DNA of 64,000 nt from Massilia sp. TS11. GTDB lineage: Bacteria; Pseudomonadota; Gammaproteobacteria; Burkholderiales; Burkholderiaceae_D. Each line of letters starts with the position of its first letter. Within the stretch, counting starts at the first letter, position 1. Below are positions 1 through 16,078 of the stretch, in pieces. The DNA lies in the NCBI RefSeq assembly GCF_022012445.1, contig NZ_JAKLTS010000007.1:62001-126000 (forward strand). Direction: 5' to 3'. Position numbers and translations under genes: made by a program. The notes beneath the pieces were generated by a model. The model saw nothing but the letters and a program-made list of their open reading frames with translations. It did not search any database and was not told the DNA's origin.

Positions 1-1256
<1,256 letters not shown>

Positions 1257-1280
1257 GATGATTCCTCTTTCTATTCCGGA

Positions 1281-5984
<4,704 letters not shown>

Positions 5985-6061
5985 CAGCGTTCTCCAGCTC
6001 GAAATAGGGATGCGAAAAACCAGAGTAGTGCAACGCAGCAAAACGCGCAAGCAAAATAAAG

Positions 6062-6119
6062 AGGGTCGGAGTCAAATTAAATTCGCGTTTTTGGATTTCA
6101 CATTTAAATAGGGACAGAT
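6062..6119 (+). repeat. Left flanking inverted repeat of the RAYT locus
   Basis: The inner 18 bp, ATTTAAATAGGGACAGAT (6102-6119), is the exact reverse complement of 7030-7047 on the other side of the transposase gene. Outside it the similarity continues imperfectly for about 40 bp (both sides carry GAGTCAA, then CGCGTTTT, then GGATTT), with a 7-nt length difference. These two copies bracket the transposase gene and its internal hairpin. Confidence 0.75.
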
Positions 6120-6148
6120 CAAAAAGCGCCAAAACTTGTCAGATAGAA

Positions 6149-6270
6149 AAATCGGGGTCAGACCCCATTTATCCATCGAGCAAGGCTGCGTGCAGCGATA
6201 TCCGGAGGGTGCCATGGCGCACACGGCTTGATTGCTTGCTCCTCGGATAAATGGGGTCTGACCCCGATTT
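6149..6270. repeat. REP-like inverted repeat (GGGGTCAGACCCC family), copy 1
   Basis: Two perfect 26-bp arms, 6149-6174 and 6245-6270, each containing the palindromic core GGGGTCAGACCCC, are separated by 70 bp. A shorter GAGCAAG match extends the pairing inward, and GAGCAAGG also recurs directly at 6178 and 6278. The element lies 34 bp beyond the stop codon of the adjacent transposase, as expected of REP/BIME sequences mobilised by RAYTs. A related core occurs at 33197-33260 and a diverged one at 46438-46564. Confidence 0.8.
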
Positions 6271-6303
6271 ATCTGGGGAGCAAGGGTGTCGGGGGGCGTT
6301 GTT

Positions 6304-7002
6304 TCAGGCGGGCGCGGCGGTCTTGAACGGGCGGCCGCGCCGGCCCGGCAGCACGGCGCGCTTGGTCTTCTGGGCCAGCTGCTGGAGGAAGGGGGCGCTG
6401 CCCAGAGGCAGACCTTTGATCGCGCTGTCCGTGATCTGGCGGGTCTGCTCGGGCGCCACCGCGTCCTCGAACAGGGCCTGGTAGGCGGCTTCGCGCTGGA
6501 AGGGGGTGTTGCCGAGCGCCCAGTAGAGCGGGTGGTCGGTGATCAGGGGGTCGGCCCGCATGCCGGCATGGTGGGCATAGCTGGACCACACATACTCGGC
6601 CTGCGCACTGACCAGTCCGGCGCGCACGGGATTGAGCTCGATGTAGCGCATGCAGGCCAGCAGATAGTGGTCGGCATCGACGACCGAGGTGCGAAACCGC
6701 CCTTCCCACAGGGTACCGCTGCGCTCATGGCGGCGGTTGAAAAATGGCACGTAGAAGCGGCCGACGCGCTGCATCATCCGCGCCAGGCCGGTCTCGTCCT
6801 GCGGCGTGGCGAGGATGTGCACATGGTTGGGCATCAGCACATAGGCATGGACCTGGACGCGGGTGGCCTTGGCCGCCTCGCGCAGCCAGTCGAGATAGGC
6901 CGCACAGTCCTCGTCGGCCTCGAATACCGCTTGGCGATTGAGGCCGCGCTGGATGATGTGGTGCGGCAGACCGGGAACGATGAGACGGGATTGACGGGAC
7001 AT
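6304..7002 (-). CDS. REP-associated tyrosine transposase (RAYT, Y1/HUH family)
   Basis: 232 aa, single-domain Y1 transposase related to IS200/IS605 TnpA. The metal-binding HUH pair is H60-V-H62 in MPNHVHIL, and the likely nucleophile is Y84 in VGRFYVPFFN. The RHERSGTLWEGRF and ELNPVRAGLV blocks are typical of RAYTs, as is the basic RGRPFK tail. It is full length with AGG 5 nt before the ATG. It is a single gene without a partner TnpB, flanked by inverted repeats at 6062-6119 and 7030-7083 and by a REP-like hairpin at its 3' side. RAYTs are generally domesticated enzymes that move REP sequences rather than a classical IS. Confidence 0.9.
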   Translation of the reverse strand: MSRQSRLIVPGLPHHIIQRGLNRQAVFEADEDCAAYLDWLREAAKATRVQVHAYVLMPNHVHILATPQDETGLARMMQRVGRFYVPFFNRRHERSGTLWEGRFRTSVVDADHYLLACMRYIELNPVRAGLVSAQAEYVWSSYAHHAGMRADPLITDHPLYWALGNTPFQREAAYQALFEDAVAPEQTRQITDSAIKGLPLGSAPFLQQLAQKTKRAVLPGRRGRPFKTAAPA

Positions 7003-7029
7003 GCGCCTATTCTAGCAGCAATCCGTTTA

Positions 7030-7083
7030 ATCTGTCCCTATTTAAATCCGCAAAACGCGGATCTTACATTGACTCTGTCCCGA
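7030..7083 (-). repeat. Right flanking inverted repeat of the RAYT locus
   Basis: 7030-7047 is the exact reverse complement of 6102-6119. The sequence outward (CGCAAAACGCGG, then TTGACTCTGTCCC) mirrors the left copy imperfectly. It begins 28 bp upstream of the transposase start and ends next to the stop of the response regulator, so it may also hold the transposase promoter. Confidence 0.7.
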
Positions 7084-7088
7084 TTTAT

Positions 7089-7775
7089 TCAGCCGAGGTT
7101 GAAACCGGCCGACAGGCTATAGCCCTCGCCATAGGCCGAACGCAGCGGCAGGTCCTGGCCGAGGCCGGTGCGGGCCTTCTTGCGCAGGCGGTAGACCAGC
7201 ATGTCGACGCGGCGGCTGGCCTCCGGATCATCGCCGCCCATGCCGGCCACGATCATTTGGCGCGGCACCGGCCGGGTGTTGATGGTCAGCAGGTGCAGGA
7301 AATTGCATTCCTTTTCCGTCAGGTCGATCACGGCGCCCGACAGTTCGAGCTGGCGCTGGGCCAGGCGCAGCGTCCACTTCGATTCGGCCGCGCTCGGCTC
7401 GTGGTGCTGGGGACGCACGCGCCGGTCGAGCGCCTCGATGTGGGCGGCCAGTTCGGGGAATTTGATCGGCTTGGTCAGATAATGGTCGGCGCCCAGGCGC
7501 AGGCCCATGATGCGGTTGTCAAAGGCCACGCGGCCGGTCAGTACCAGCAGGCCGATGCCCGGGTACAACTGGCGCAGGCGCGGTATCACATTGAAGCCGT
7601 CCTCATCGGGCAGGCCAAGGTCGAGCACGACCACGGCGGCCGGATTTTTGGTCAGGGCGGCCCACATCTCGGTCGCCGAGGTGGCGATCGTGACTTCGTG
7701 TTTCAACTCGGTGAGAAACTCCGCCATGTCGCTGGCGTACTCACCATTGTCCTCAACAATCAGAATCTGCGTCAT
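7089..7775 (-). CDS. OmpR-type response regulator
   Basis: 228 aa DNA-binding response regulator. The receiver domain (1-120) has acidic residues E8/D9, phospho-acceptor D52 in VVLDLGLPDEDG, T80 and K102. The C-terminal part (about 130-225) is a winged-helix effector with the YRLRKKA recognition helix and a conserved YGEGY wing. The partner is the histidine kinase encoded 119 bp upstream on the same strand, so the two likely form a pair. The regulated genes cannot be told from the sequence. Confidence 0.92.
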   Translation of the reverse strand: MTQILIVEDNGEYASDMAEFLTELKHEVTIATSATEMWAALTKNPAAVVVLDLGLPDEDGFNVIPRLRQLYPGIGLLVLTGRVAFDNRIMGLRLGADHYLTKPIKFPELAAHIEALDRRVRPQHHEPSAAESKWTLRLAQRQLELSGAVIDLTEKECNFLHLLTINTRPVPRQMIVAGMGGDDPEASRRVDMLVYRLRKKARTGLGQDLPLRSAYGEGYSLSAGFNLG

Positions 7776-7894
7776 GGGTGGGGCTGTTTTCCTCGTGGTC
7801 TTGGTCTTGCTTCGCCCTTCGCCGGGCGTGGCGCCTACCCGATCTCAAATGATCTTGCGAATTATCAACGCTGTCTTCCAGCGACGCAAGCATT

Positions 7895-8908
7895 TCAGGG
7901 CAGCGGCAAGCAAATCCGGAAGGCCAAACCGCCGTCTTTACCGGCGCGCGCGTCAAGACGTCCGCCCTGCGCTTCGATCACCGAGCGGGCCAGATACAGG
8001 CCCAGACCATGACCAGGATGGCCAGCCGCATTGCTGCCGCGAAAACCCTTCTGAAAGATGTCGGACACTTCGGCGGCCGGCAGGCCCGGCCCGTTGTCTG
8101 CTACCAACAATTCCAAACCAGCGGGTCCGGCATCGCCAGACAGGCTCAGGCGCGCGGGTGCCGGCGCGTACAGCAAGGCGTTGTCGATCAGCACTTTCAA
8201 CGCGAGGCGCAGGGCCGCCGGATCGCCGCGCAACTGGGCCGGCAAGCTGCCGATCAAGAGGTCGACCTGGCGCCCGGCCTGGCGCGCCCGGCTGGCCGCT
8301 TCTTCCAGCAGCACGGCCGCTCCGAGCGGACGCGTGCGCGCCTTGTGGCCGGTTTCGGCCAGGCGGTCGGGCGACAGATAGTCCTCGAGCATGGCGAGCA
8401 GGCGATCGACGGCCTGCGCGATTCGGCGGTAGCGCTCGCGCGTCGGCGCATCCTGCTGCTGGCCAGTGGCCTCGAGGCGCTGGATGGCGCCATCGATGGT
8501 GGCCAGCGGTGTGCGAAATTCGTGGTTGAGCATGCTGGCGAAACGCTTCTGCGCCTGCAGGCGCTCGCGCTCGGCGCTGTTGTCGCGGATCAGGCCGATG
8601 ACGGCGACAACGCGCCCCGCGTCCAGTTCGAGCGCCGACAGAATGCGCAGCGGCTGGCTGCTGCCATCGGGCCGCGCCCAGTCGAGCGTGCGTTCCAGCT
8701 GCAGACGGCTGGCGTCGCCGGCCTCGTAGCGGCGCACGCGCTCGGCCAGGCCCGCGAGCAGGGGCGCGAGCGCGCCCGCCTCGGTGCTGCCGAGCAGGCT
8801 GGCCGCGTGCGGCGACAGATAGCGCCAGTCGGCCTCGGGCCAGCCGAGCACGAAGGCGACACTGCCGTCGAGTTCGGCCAAGCGGCGGAACAGCGCGGCG
8901 TCCGCCAT
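7895..8908 (-). CDS. Soluble PAS-domain sensor histidine kinase
   Basis: 337 aa. An N-terminal PAS-like sensor region (about 1-110) is followed by a HisKA dimerisation helix with phospho-acceptor H129 in MLNHEFRTPLATIDG. An HATPase_c domain has the N box at N243, G1 DNGPGL at 271-276 and G2 HGLGLYLA at 300-307. No membrane segment or signal peptide is visible, so it should sense an intracellular cue. It precedes the response regulator gene and follows the helicase gene by only 3 bp (helicase stop 8912), so the three may share a transcript. Confidence 0.9.
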   Translation of the reverse strand: MADAALFRRLAELDGSVAFVLGWPEADWRYLSPHAASLLGSTEAGALAPLLAGLAERVRRYEAGDASRLQLERTLDWARPDGSSQPLRILSALELDAGRVVAVIGLIRDNSAERERLQAQKRFASMLNHEFRTPLATIDGAIQRLEATGQQQDAPTRERYRRIAQAVDRLLAMLEDYLSPDRLAETGHKARTRPLGAAVLLEEAASRARQAGRQVDLLIGSLPAQLRGDPAALRLALKVLIDNALLYAPAPARLSLSGDAGPAGLELLVADNGPGLPAAEVSDIFQKGFRGSNAAGHPGHGLGLYLARSVIEAQGGRLDARAGKDGGLAFRICLPLP

Positions 8909-8911
8909 CGC

Positions 8912-11900
8912 TCAGTCTTCCTCGAGCGGGGCGAAGATGGCCTGCAGGTCTTCCTGCGTGAGCACCAGCTTGTTGTTCGCCTCGCCCTCGGCCAGCACCG
9001 ATTGCGCCAGCTCGGATTTTTTCTGCTGCAGCTGCTGGATTTTCTCCTCGAGCGTGCCCTTGGCGATCAGTTTGTAGACGAACACCGGCTTGTCCTGGCC
9101 GATACGCCAGGCGCGGTCGGTGGCCTGCTGCTCGGCGGCCGGATTCCACCACGGGTCATAGTGAATGACCGTGTCGGCCGCGGTCAGGTTCAGCCCAACG
9201 CCGCCGGCTTTGAGCGAGATCAGGAAGATCGGCACGGCGCCCTGCTGGAAGGCGGCAACCTGGGCCGCACGGTCCTTGGTTTCGCCGGTCAGCAGCGCAT
9301 ACGGAATGCGGCGCGCGTCGAGCTCTTCCTCGATCAGTTCGAGCATCGAGGTGAACTGCGAGAACACCAGAATCTTGCGGCCTTCTTCGAGCAGATCGTC
9401 GACCATCTGCATCAGGTCGGCCAGCTTGGCCGAGGCCGGGCCGCTCTTGCGCGCCGGCAGGGCTTTGACCAGACGCGGATCGCAGCAGACTTGGCGCAGC
9501 TTGAGCAGAGCTTCGAGAATCACGATCTGGCTGCGCGCCACGCCCTTCTTGTCGATTTCCTCGCGCACCTTGCGGTCCATGGCCAGGCGCACCGTTTCGT
9601 ACAGGTCGCGCTGGGGGCCGCTGATCTCGACCATGCGCACCATCTCTGTCTTGGCCGGCAATTCCTTGGCCACATGGTCCTTGGTCCGGCGCAGCAGGAA
9701 GGGCTTGATGCGGCGGTTCAGCAGCGCGCGCCGCAGCGGATCGTCCTGGCGCTCGATCGGGTGGCGGAACTGGGCATTGAAGCCCTTCTCGTCGCCCAGC
9801 AGGCCGGGCAGCAGGAAGTGGAACTGCGACCACAGCTCGCCCAGGTGGTTTTCGAGCGGCGTGCCGGTCAGACACAGGCGGTGGCGGGCCGGCAGCAGGC
9901 CGGCGCTCTGGGCCGCCTTCGAGCGGTTGTTCTTGATGTAGTGGGATTCGTCGAGAATCACCAGATGGTAGCTGTGCTCGCGCAGCTTTTCCTCGTCGCG
10001 CGGCAGCAGCGCATAGGTGGTCAGCACCAGGTCGGCCGTGGGAATCTGGTCGAACTGGCCGACCCGCTCTTTGCCCTGCAGCAGCAGCACGCGCAGGCTG
10101 GGCGCGAAGCGGCGCGCTTCCTCGACCCAGTTGGTCATCAGGCTGGTCGGCGCGATCACCAGGGCCGGCGCGTCGAGACGGCCGGCTTCCTTTTCGGTCA
10201 GGATGTGGGCCAGGGTCTGCACGGTTTTGCCCAGACCCATGTCGTCGGCCAGGATGCCGGCCAGATCGTATTCGCGCAGGAACTGCATCCAGGACAGGCC
10301 GTCGAGCTGGTAGTCGCGCAAGGTGGCCTGCAGGCCGGCCGGGGCCGTCGCCTTCTGGATCGAGCCGAACTGGGCCAGCTTGCGCCCCGTTTCGCGCAGG
10401 CGCTCGCCGCCGCTCCACTGGAAGGGGCCGCCGCGCGCCAGGTCTTCGAGCCGGGCCGCGTCGAGCGTCGACAGCTTCAGGCGCGGCTTGATCTTCTCGC
10501 TGAAATACAGCTCGCCGAGCGTGGCCAGGATCGGGCGCACGCGGCTCCAGGGCAGGGCCACGCGCTTGCCGTCGGGCAGGGTGGCCAGCATCTGGTCGTG
10601 TTCGCCATGGGCGGCCAGCACGTCGGGGTCGAAGTCCGCAGGCGCCAGGCGGATCATCTGGACCAGCACCGGCAGCAGCGGCACGCGCTTGTCGTGCACG
10701 TGGATGCCGAGCTCGAGTTCGAACCAGGCGTGGCCGGCTTCCTCGGGCTCGAAAATATCGGCATACCAGTCGCCCACGGGCTCGAGCTCGTAGCGGTATT
10801 TATTCGCCTTCTGCACCTGCCAGCCGGCGGCCGTCAGCGCGGCCAGGTCGGTGCCGGCAAAGCGGATCCAGTGCGCCTGCGATTCGAGCTGGAGCGCGCC
10901 GGACAGGCCCGACAGCGGCGTCGAGGCCGGCTTGCGAAAGCCCAGCGCGCTCAGGCGGGCCAGGGCGGCCGCTTCCTGCTCGGTGTTGCGGACGATGATT
11001 TCGGTGGTGTCGCCCAGCTGGCGCACCACGCGCAGGCTGGGGTCGAAGGCGATTTTCTCGCCGTCATAGTCGAAGGACAGCACCGCATAGTCGTGCCAGC
11101 GCTGCGACAGGCCTTCCGGCAGGGCCACGGCGTCCAGCAGCAGCACCGGCCTGGGCTGCACGTCCTCGCGCAGGCGCTGCTGCAGCGGCTGCGGCAGCGG
11201 CATCAGGTTCGACAGGCCGTGCGCCAGCAACAGCTGGGAGACGCGCCGCTTTTCAGTGCCGCTCAGCACCGGGGCCTGGGCCACCAGGGCCTGCAGATCG
11301 GCCAGCGAGATGTCGACGCCGCCGCGGTTCAGATGCAGGGCGCCGCAGGACAGGTTGTCGATATACCAGGGCGGATCGGTCGGCAGCATGTAGTCGATCT
11401 GGTCGGCGCCGATGTGACGGGCGCCGGGGGCCGGCTCGACATGCCAGCCGAGCTTGGACGCGCGCCCTTCCTCGCGCCAGACCAGATTGGCCTGGCGTTC
11501 GGGGCCGGCCTGGAGCGGGTACAGCAGGCCATTCGCCATGTCCTGCCAGGAGTTGGCCCACAGCAGCTTTTCCTGCTCGAGCAGCATCTGCAGCAGGATG
11601 GCGCCGACCTTGCCCTTGGGCTCGGTGGCGGGACCGGCCGCCGTGCCGCTGCCCGAGCGCATGGCGATGAAGAAGCGCACCAGGTCCTCGTCCGGCCCTT
11701 CCAGATAGGCGGGCGGGGCCGACAGCAGGGAGAAGATTTCATTGACCGGGCTGGCCGCGGCCACGTCGCCGTTCGGGCGCAGGCGCGCCTTGCACAGGCA
11801 CAGGGCCACATGGCGCCCGCCGCTGGTCGGCGCCAGCACGTACACGAACTTGAATTGCGCCGCTTTCGGATCCTTGAGCTCGGCCGTCAGGCGCGGCTGC

Positions 11901-12025
11901 GGATGGGCCGCCGCCTCGACGCGGGCGAGCCAGGACGCGACCGGCGCCGGCAGGCCATTGGCGGTCAGGGGGGCGGGCGTGGGCGCCGGGGTGCTCTCGT
12001 GCGGATCGAAATCCATCGTGCGCAT
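8912..12025 (-). CDS. SNF2/RapA-type DEAD/DEAH-box helicase
   Basis: 1037 aa Swi2/Snf2 family ATPase with a long N-terminal region (about 1-560) that lacks recognisable catalytic motifs. The first RecA lobe has Walker A DDMGLGKT near residue 597 and Walker B LDESH near 692; the second has motif [13 protein letters not shown] near 970. These enzymes translocate on duplex DNA and remodel nucleoprotein complexes; the substrate of this one is unknown. The start at 12025 was chosen because AAAGG lies 4-5 nt upstream. ATGs at 12016 and 12139 are possible, but the latter would extend the reading frame to within 30 bp of the divergent tex start. No SWIM zinc finger is obvious. Confidence 0.9.
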   Translation of the reverse strand: MRTMDFDPHESTPAPTPAPLTANGLPAPVASWLARVEAAAHPQPRLTAELKDPKAAQFKFVYVLAPTSGGRHVALCLCKARLRPNGDVAAASPVNEIFSLLSAPPAYLEGPDEDLVRFFIAMRSGSGTAAGPATEPKGKVGAILLQMLLEQEKLLWANSWQDMANGLLYPLQAGPERQANLVWREEGRASKLGWHVEPAPGARHIGADQIDYMLPTDPPWYIDNLSCGALHLNRGGVDISLADLQALVAQAPVLSGTEKRRVSQLLLAHGLSNLMPLPQPLQQRLREDVQPRPVLLLDAVALPEGLSQRWHDYAVLSFDYDGEKIAFDPSLRVVRQLGDTTEIIVRNTEQEAAALARLSALGFRKPASTPLSGLSGALQLESQAHWIRFAGTDLAALTAAGWQVQKANKYRYELEPVGDWYADIFEPEEAGHAWFELELGIHVHDKRVPLLPVLVQMIRLAPADFDPDVLAAHGEHDQMLATLPDGKRVALPWSRVRPILATLGELYFSEKIKPRLKLSTLDAARLEDLARGGPFQWSGGERLRETGRKLAQFGSIQKATAPAGLQATLRDYQLDGLSWMQFLREYDLAGILADDMGLGKTVQTLAHILTEKEAGRLDAPALVIAPTSLMTNWVEEARRFAPSLRVLLLQGKERVGQFDQIPTADLVLTTYALLPRDEEKLREHSYHLVILDESHYIKNNRSKAAQSAGLLPARHRLCLTGTPLENHLGELWSQFHFLLPGLLGDEKGFNAQFRHPIERQDDPLRRALLNRRIKPFLLRRTKDHVAKELPAKTEMVRMVEISGPQRDLYETVRLAMDRKVREEIDKKGVARSQIVILEALLKLRQVCCDPRLVKALPARKSGPASAKLADLMQMVDDLLEEGRKILVFSQFTSMLELIEEELDARRIPYALLTGETKDRAAQVAAFQQGAVPIFLISLKAGGVGLNLTAADTVIHYDPWWNPAAEQQATDRAWRIGQDKPVFVYKLIAKGTLEEKIQQLQQKKSELAQSVLAEGEANNKLVLTQEDLQAIFAPLEED

Positions 12026-12167
12026 GAACCTTTGCTTTCTTGTATCTGTTTCAACAACACCGGATATTATGACCCATCCGGGAAGGCTTGCCCACACCAT
12101 CGGCCGCCATTTTGACGCGCGCCGCCGATTGCGTATCATGGCGGGCTCGATTCACATGGACCACCGT

Positions 12168-14510
12168 ATGCTGCCCCCGATTGAACATCGCCTCGCCACC
12201 GAACTGTCGGCCAAACCGGCCCAGGTCGCCGCCGCCATCGCCCTGCTCGATGAAGGCGCCACCGTCCCCTTCATCGCCCGCTACCGCAAGGAAGCCACGG
12301 GCGGGCTCGACGACGTCCAGCTGCGCACCCTCGAGGAGCGCCTGCGCTACCTGCGTGAGCTCGAGGAGCGGCGGGCAACTATCATCGCCTCGATCAGCGA
12401 GCAAGGCAAGATGACCCCGGCCCTGCTGGCTGCGGTGCATCAAGCCGAGGATAAGACCCGGCTCGAGGACCTGTACCTGCCCTACAAGCCGAAACGGCGC
12501 ACCAAGGCCCAGATCGCCATCGAGGCCGGCCTGGCCCCGCTGGCCGAAGCCCTGCTGGCCGATCCGACGCGCGATCCCGAACACGAAGCCCAGGCCTATC
12601 TGAAGGAGGCTTTCAGCAGCGAGGACGGGAATAATCCGGGCGTGCCGGACACCAAGGCCGCGCTCGACGGCGCGCGCCAGATCCTGATGGAACGGTTCGC
12701 TGAGGACGCCAGCCTGTTGCAGCAATTACGCGACTATGTCAACGAACATGGGGTCGTGACGTCCAAAGTCATCGCCGGCAAGGAAGACGAGGGCGAGAAA
12801 TTCGCCGACTACTTCGACTACAGCGAGGCGCTCGCCAGCGTGCCCTCGCACCGCGCCCTGGCCCTGCTGCGCGGACGCCGCGAAGGCGTGCTCGAGGTCG
12901 CCCTGCGGCTCGACACTGAAGAGGAAAAGCCGAAGTGGGACGCGCCCCACAACCCGTGCGAGGCACGCATCGCCAAGCAGTTCGGCATCAGCGCCCAGGG
13001 GCGGGCGGCCGACAAATGGCTGCTCGACACGGTGCGCTGGACCTGGCGCGTGAAATCCTTCATGCACCTCGAAAGCGAACTGATGGGCGCGCTGCGCGAG
13101 CGCGCCGAGACCGAGGCGATCCAGGTGTTCGCGCGCAATCTGAAGGACCTGCTGCTGGCCGCCCCGGCCGGCCCGCGCGCCACCATGGGCCTGGACCCGG
13201 GCCTGCGCACCGGCGTCAAGGTGGCCGTGGTCGACGCCACCGGCAAGGTGGTCGACACCGCCACCGTCTACCCGCACCAGCCGCGCAATGACTGGCATGG
13301 CGCCCTGCACACCCTGGCCCAGCTGGCCGAGAAGCACCAGGTCAGCCTGATTTCGATCGGCAATGGCACGGCCTCGCGCGAGACCGACAAGCTGGCCCAG
13401 GACCTGATCAAACAGCGCCCCGAGCTGAAGCTGACCAAGATCGTCGTCTCGGAAGCCGGGGCCTCGGTGTATTCGGCCTCGGAATACGCGTCGCGCGAAC
13501 TGCCCGCGCTCGACGTCTCGCTGCGCGGGGCGGTGTCGATCGCGCGCCGCCTGCAGGACCCGCTGGCCGAGCTGGTCAAGATCGACCCGAAATCGATCGG
13601 CGTCGGCCAGTACCAGCACGATGTCAGTCAGACCCAGCTGGCACGCACCCTCGACGCTGTCGTCGAGGACTGCGTGAATGCGGTCGGGGTCGATGTGAAT
13701 ACGGCCTCGGCCCCGCTGCTGACGCGCGTGTCGGGCCTGTCGGCCGCTGTCGCCCAGTCGATCGTGGCCTACCGCGACAGCCACGGCGCGTTTGCCTCGC
13801 GCCAGGCCTTGAAGGCGGTGCCGCGCCTGGGCGAGAAGACTTTCGAGCAGGCCGCCGGCTTCCTGCGCGTGATGCAGGGCGAGAACCCGCTGGATGCTTC
13901 GGCGGTCCACCCCGAGTCCTATCCGGTGGTCGAAAAGATCCTGGCCGACATCAAGAAGGGCATCGGCGAGCTGATCGGTGACAGCGCCACCCTCAAGCGC
14001 CTGCAGCCGGCCCGCTATGCCGACGAGCGCTTCGGCCTGCCGACCGTCAGCGACATCCTCAAGGAACTGGAAAAGCCGGGGCGCGATCCGCGTCCGGCCT
14101 TCACCACGGCCACCTTCAAGGACGGGGTCGAGGAGATCAGCGACCTGCGCCCCGACATGATCCTGGAAGGCGTGGTGACGAATGTGGCGGCCTTCGGCGC
14201 CTTCGTCGACATCGGCGTGCACCAGGACGGGCTGGTCCACATCTCGGCCCTGTCGCACCAGTTCGTGAAGGATCCGCATGCCATGGTCAAGGCCGGCCAG
14301 GTGGTCAAGGTCAAGGTGCTCGAGGTCGACGTCAAGCGCAAGCGCATCGCCCTGACGATGCGCCTGAACGACAGCGCGCCGGCGCCCGGCACCCGGCCCG
14401 AGCAGCGCGGCGACCGCAACGACCGCCAGCGCCTGCAACAGCACCAGCGCCAGCAGCCGGCCGCGGCCCAGGGTTCGATGGCGGCCGCCTTCGCCAAGCT
14501 GCGCGGCTAG
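12168..14510 (+). CDS. tex: Tex family S1 RNA-binding protein / transcription accessory factor
   Basis: 780 aa, close to the usual Tex length. The N-terminal Tex_N region has the hallmark [14 protein letters not shown]. It is followed by a YqgF/RNase H-like fold ([17 protein letters not shown]), helix-hairpin-helix repeats ([15 protein letters not shown]) and an S1 RNA-binding domain around residues 660-730 ([23 protein letters not shown]). A Gln/Arg-rich tail closes the protein. The start was set at MLPPIEHRL from family alignment; in-frame ATGs at 12138 and 12156 are alternatives, and none has a strong ribosome site. It is transcribed divergently from the helicase gene. Confidence 0.94.
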   Translation: MLPPIEHRLATELSAKPAQVAAAIALLDEGATVPFIARYRKEATGGLDDVQLRTLEERLRYLRELEERRATIIASISEQGKMTPALLAAVHQAEDKTRLEDLYLPYKPKRRTKAQIAIEAGLAPLAEALLADPTRDPEHEAQAYLKEAFSSEDGNNPGVPDTKAALDGARQILMERFAEDASLLQQLRDYVNEHGVVTSKVIAGKEDEGEKFADYFDYSEALASVPSHRALALLRGRREGVLEVALRLDTEEEKPKWDAPHNPCEARIAKQFGISAQGRAADKWLLDTVRWTWRVKSFMHLESELMGALRERAETEAIQVFARNLKDLLLAAPAGPRATMGLDPGLRTGVKVAVVDATGKVVDTATVYPHQPRNDWHGALHTLAQLAEKHQVSLISIGNGTASRETDKLAQDLIKQRPELKLTKIVVSEAGASVYSASEYASRELPALDVSLRGAVSIARRLQDPLAELVKIDPKSIGVGQYQHDVSQTQLARTLDAVVEDCVNAVGVDVNTASAPLLTRVSGLSAAVAQSIVAYRDSHGAFASRQALKAVPRLGEKTFEQAAGFLRVMQGENPLDASAVHPESYPVVEKILADIKKGIGELIGDSATLKRLQPARYADERFGLPTVSDILKELEKPGRDPRPAFTTATFKDGVEEISDLRPDMILEGVVTNVAAFGAFVDIGVHQDGLVHISALSHQFVKDPHAMVKAGQVVKVKVLEVDVKRKRIALTMRLNDSAPAPGTRPEQRGDRNDRQRLQQHQRQQPAAAQGSMAAAFAKLRG

Positions 14511-14528
14511 GCCGGGCCGCGCAAAGCC

Positions 14529-14570
14529 GATGCCGCCGATTTCTTATAAAATGGCGGCATCTTTTGATTT
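14529..14570 (+). terminator. Intrinsic terminator after tex
   Basis: A 9-bp perfect stem GATGCCGCC (14529-14537) / GGCGGCATC (14553-14561) with an AT-rich loop is followed by TTTTGATTTT. It lies 18 bp after the tex stop and 16 bp before grxD, so its loop (TTATAAAAT) could also contribute promoter sequence for grxD. Confidence 0.75.
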
Positions 14571-14585
14571 TCCTTAGAGGTTGTT

Positions 14586-14900
14586 ATGAGCGACGTGCAA
14601 ACCTGGATTCGTGAAACCGTGACCAATACCCCGGTGGTGCTGTTCATGAAGGGTACGGCCCAGTTCCCCCAGTGCGGTTTTTCCGGCCGTGCGATCCAGA
14701 TCCTGAAGGCCTGCGGCGTCGACAACATCGCCACCGTCAATGTGCTCGATGACGCCGAAGTGCGTCAGGGCATCAAGGACTACTCGAACTGGCCGACCAT
14801 TCCCCAGCTGTATGTGAAGGGCGAGTTCATCGGCGGTTCCGACATCATGACCGAGATGTACGAGTCGGGCGAGCTGCAGAAGCTGCTGGCCGATGTCTGA
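14586..14900 (+). CDS. grxD: Monothiol glutaredoxin (Grx4/GrxD type)
   Basis: 104 aa. The CGFS active site (C30-G-F-S33) and the [14 protein letters not shown] and [16 protein letters not shown] blocks identify a class II monothiol glutaredoxin, which binds glutathione-coordinated [2Fe-2S] and delivers it to client proteins in the cytosol. AGAGG precedes the ATG by 5 nt. It overlaps ubiX by 8 bp, so the two are translationally coupled. UbiX itself carries no Fe-S cluster, so the link is probably one of shared transcription only. Confidence 0.96.
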   Translation: MSDVQTWIRETVTNTPVVLFMKGTAQFPQCGFSGRAIQILKACGVDNIATVNVLDDAEVRQGIKDYSNWPTIPQLYVKGEFIGGSDIMTEMYESGELQKLLADV

Positions 14901-15468
14901 ACGTCCGCGCCGGCTGGTCGTCGCCATCACCGGCGCCACCGGCGCCGTGTATGGCGTGCGGCTGCTGCAGGCCCTGCGCCAGCAGGCCGGCGTCGAGACC
15001 CATGTGGTCATTTCCGAAGCGGCCAACCTGACCCTGCACCAGGAAACCGGGCTGCAGCGGCGCGAGGTCGAGGCCCTGGCCGATGTCGTGCACAGTCCGC
15101 GCGCGGTCGGCGCCAGCATCGCCAGCGGCTCGTTTCCGGTCGATGGCATGGTGATCGCGCCGTGCTCGATGAAAACCCTGGCCGCCGTGGCCCACGGCCT
15201 GGCCGATAATCTGATCGCGCGCGCGGCCGACGTCACGCTCAAGGAACGGCGCCGCCTGCTGCTGCTGGTGCGCGAAACCCCGTTCAACCTGGCCCATCTG
15301 CGCAATATGACGGCCGTGACGGAAATGGGCGGCATCATCTTCCCGCCGCTGCCGGCCTTCTACCACCAACCCAAGACCGTGGACGAGCTGATCGACCACA
15401 GCGTCGCGCGCGTGCTCGAGCTGATGGGCGCGCCACAGGCTCACGCCCCGATCTGGCAAGGCATGTAA
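14893..15468 (+). CDS. ubiX: Flavin prenyltransferase UbiX
   Basis: 191 aa UbiX/Pad1 family enzyme that prenylates FMN to make the prenyl-FMN cofactor of UbiD decarboxylases, here most likely for ubiquinone synthesis. The N-terminal Rossmann signature [14 protein letters not shown], the central [25 protein letters not shown] and the [13 protein letters not shown] phosphate-binding segment are all present. It is of normal length. A strong terminator follows 22 bp after the stop. Confidence 0.96.
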   Translation: MSERPRRLVVAITGATGAVYGVRLLQALRQQAGVETHVVISEAANLTLHQETGLQRREVEALADVVHSPRAVGASIASGSFPVDGMVIAPCSMKTLAAVAHGLADNLIARAADVTLKERRRLLLLVRETPFNLAHLRNMTAVTEMGGIIFPPLPAFYHQPKTVDELIDHSVARVLELMGAPQAHAPIWQGM

Positions 15469-15489
15469 AGCCGGCGCAGCCGCGCCCCG

Positions 15490-15520
15490 GGCCGCCATGG
15501 GTGCATGGCGGCCTTTTTTT
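15490..15520 (+). terminator. Strong intrinsic terminator after ubiX
   Basis: Perfect 10-bp stem GGCCGCCATG (15490-15499) / CATGGCGGCC (15504-15513), 4-nt loop, then seven T residues. It ends the grxD-ubiX unit. Confidence 0.92.
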
Positions 15521-15678
15521 GGCATGCGCGCAGCCGGACGCCCGGCGGGCGCCTGTTGCACAGAACGATGGATAAGCCTGCCCGCGCGACACCGGCTAGC
15601 GGTTGGACGCGGGGGACCGTGATGGAGTTCCAGAATCGGGAGCGCTGGCGCCCGGCTGTGGAACGCGCTCAGGGCCCG

Positions 15679-15861
15679 TTAGCGCTTATCGTTGTACCAG
15701 GCCGAAGCCTGTTTCCATTCCCGCGCGTCTTCGACCATGCGGCGGTGTTCGATGCGTTTGCGCATCACTTCCGCGTGCTTGGCGGCCGTCATCGGCGGCG
15801 CGGTCATCAGTTCTTTCAATTGTGCGGCATTGCTGTAGTTGCTTTTCAAAAGACGGCTCAA
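15679..15861 (-). CDS. Small basic protein of unknown function, TTG start
   Basis: 60 aa, starting LSRLLKSNYSNAAQLKEL and ending KQASAWYNDKR. It is highly charged and probably helical (RKRIEHRRMVEDAREW), with no membrane segment or cysteine motif. The TTG start is preferred because AAGGAG lies 7 nt upstream; an upstream in-frame ATG would add 12 residues through that ribosome site. I do not recognise the family. It stands alone between the ubiX terminator and the XRE gene terminator. Confidence 0.6.
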   Translation of the reverse strand: MSRLLKSNYSNAAQLKELMTAPPMTAAKHAEVMRKRIEHRRMVEDAREWKQASAWYNDKR

Positions 15862-16017
15862 ACCTGCTCTCCTTGATACAAGCAAACAAGGGTACAACCA
15901 TTCCCGACCTCGGGAATCGGGCTATTGTGCATCAAAAATCTGGCAGCGGTATGACATATCGTAAAGATTTATCGGTCAGGCCACGGACAGAGATTGGAAC
16001 AATGACATTCCATAAAC

Positions 16018-16045
16018 AAAAAAGGCCGACACCGTCCGGTCAGCC
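16018..16045 (-). terminator. Intrinsic terminator after the XRE-type regulator
   Basis: Read on the minus strand, GGCTGACCG pairs with CGGTGTCGGCC (one mismatch and one bulge) and is followed by six T residues (A run at 16018-16023). It lies about 35 bp downstream of the regulator stop. Confidence 0.7.
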
Positions 16046-16078
16046 TGTGTGCATGCACGTGGATTGTGAATCAGTTTG

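Noticed and set aside
8009..12115. Long open frame (1368 codons) antisense to the helicase gene
   Set aside because: Same shadow effect; the helicase on the other strand has all family motifs.
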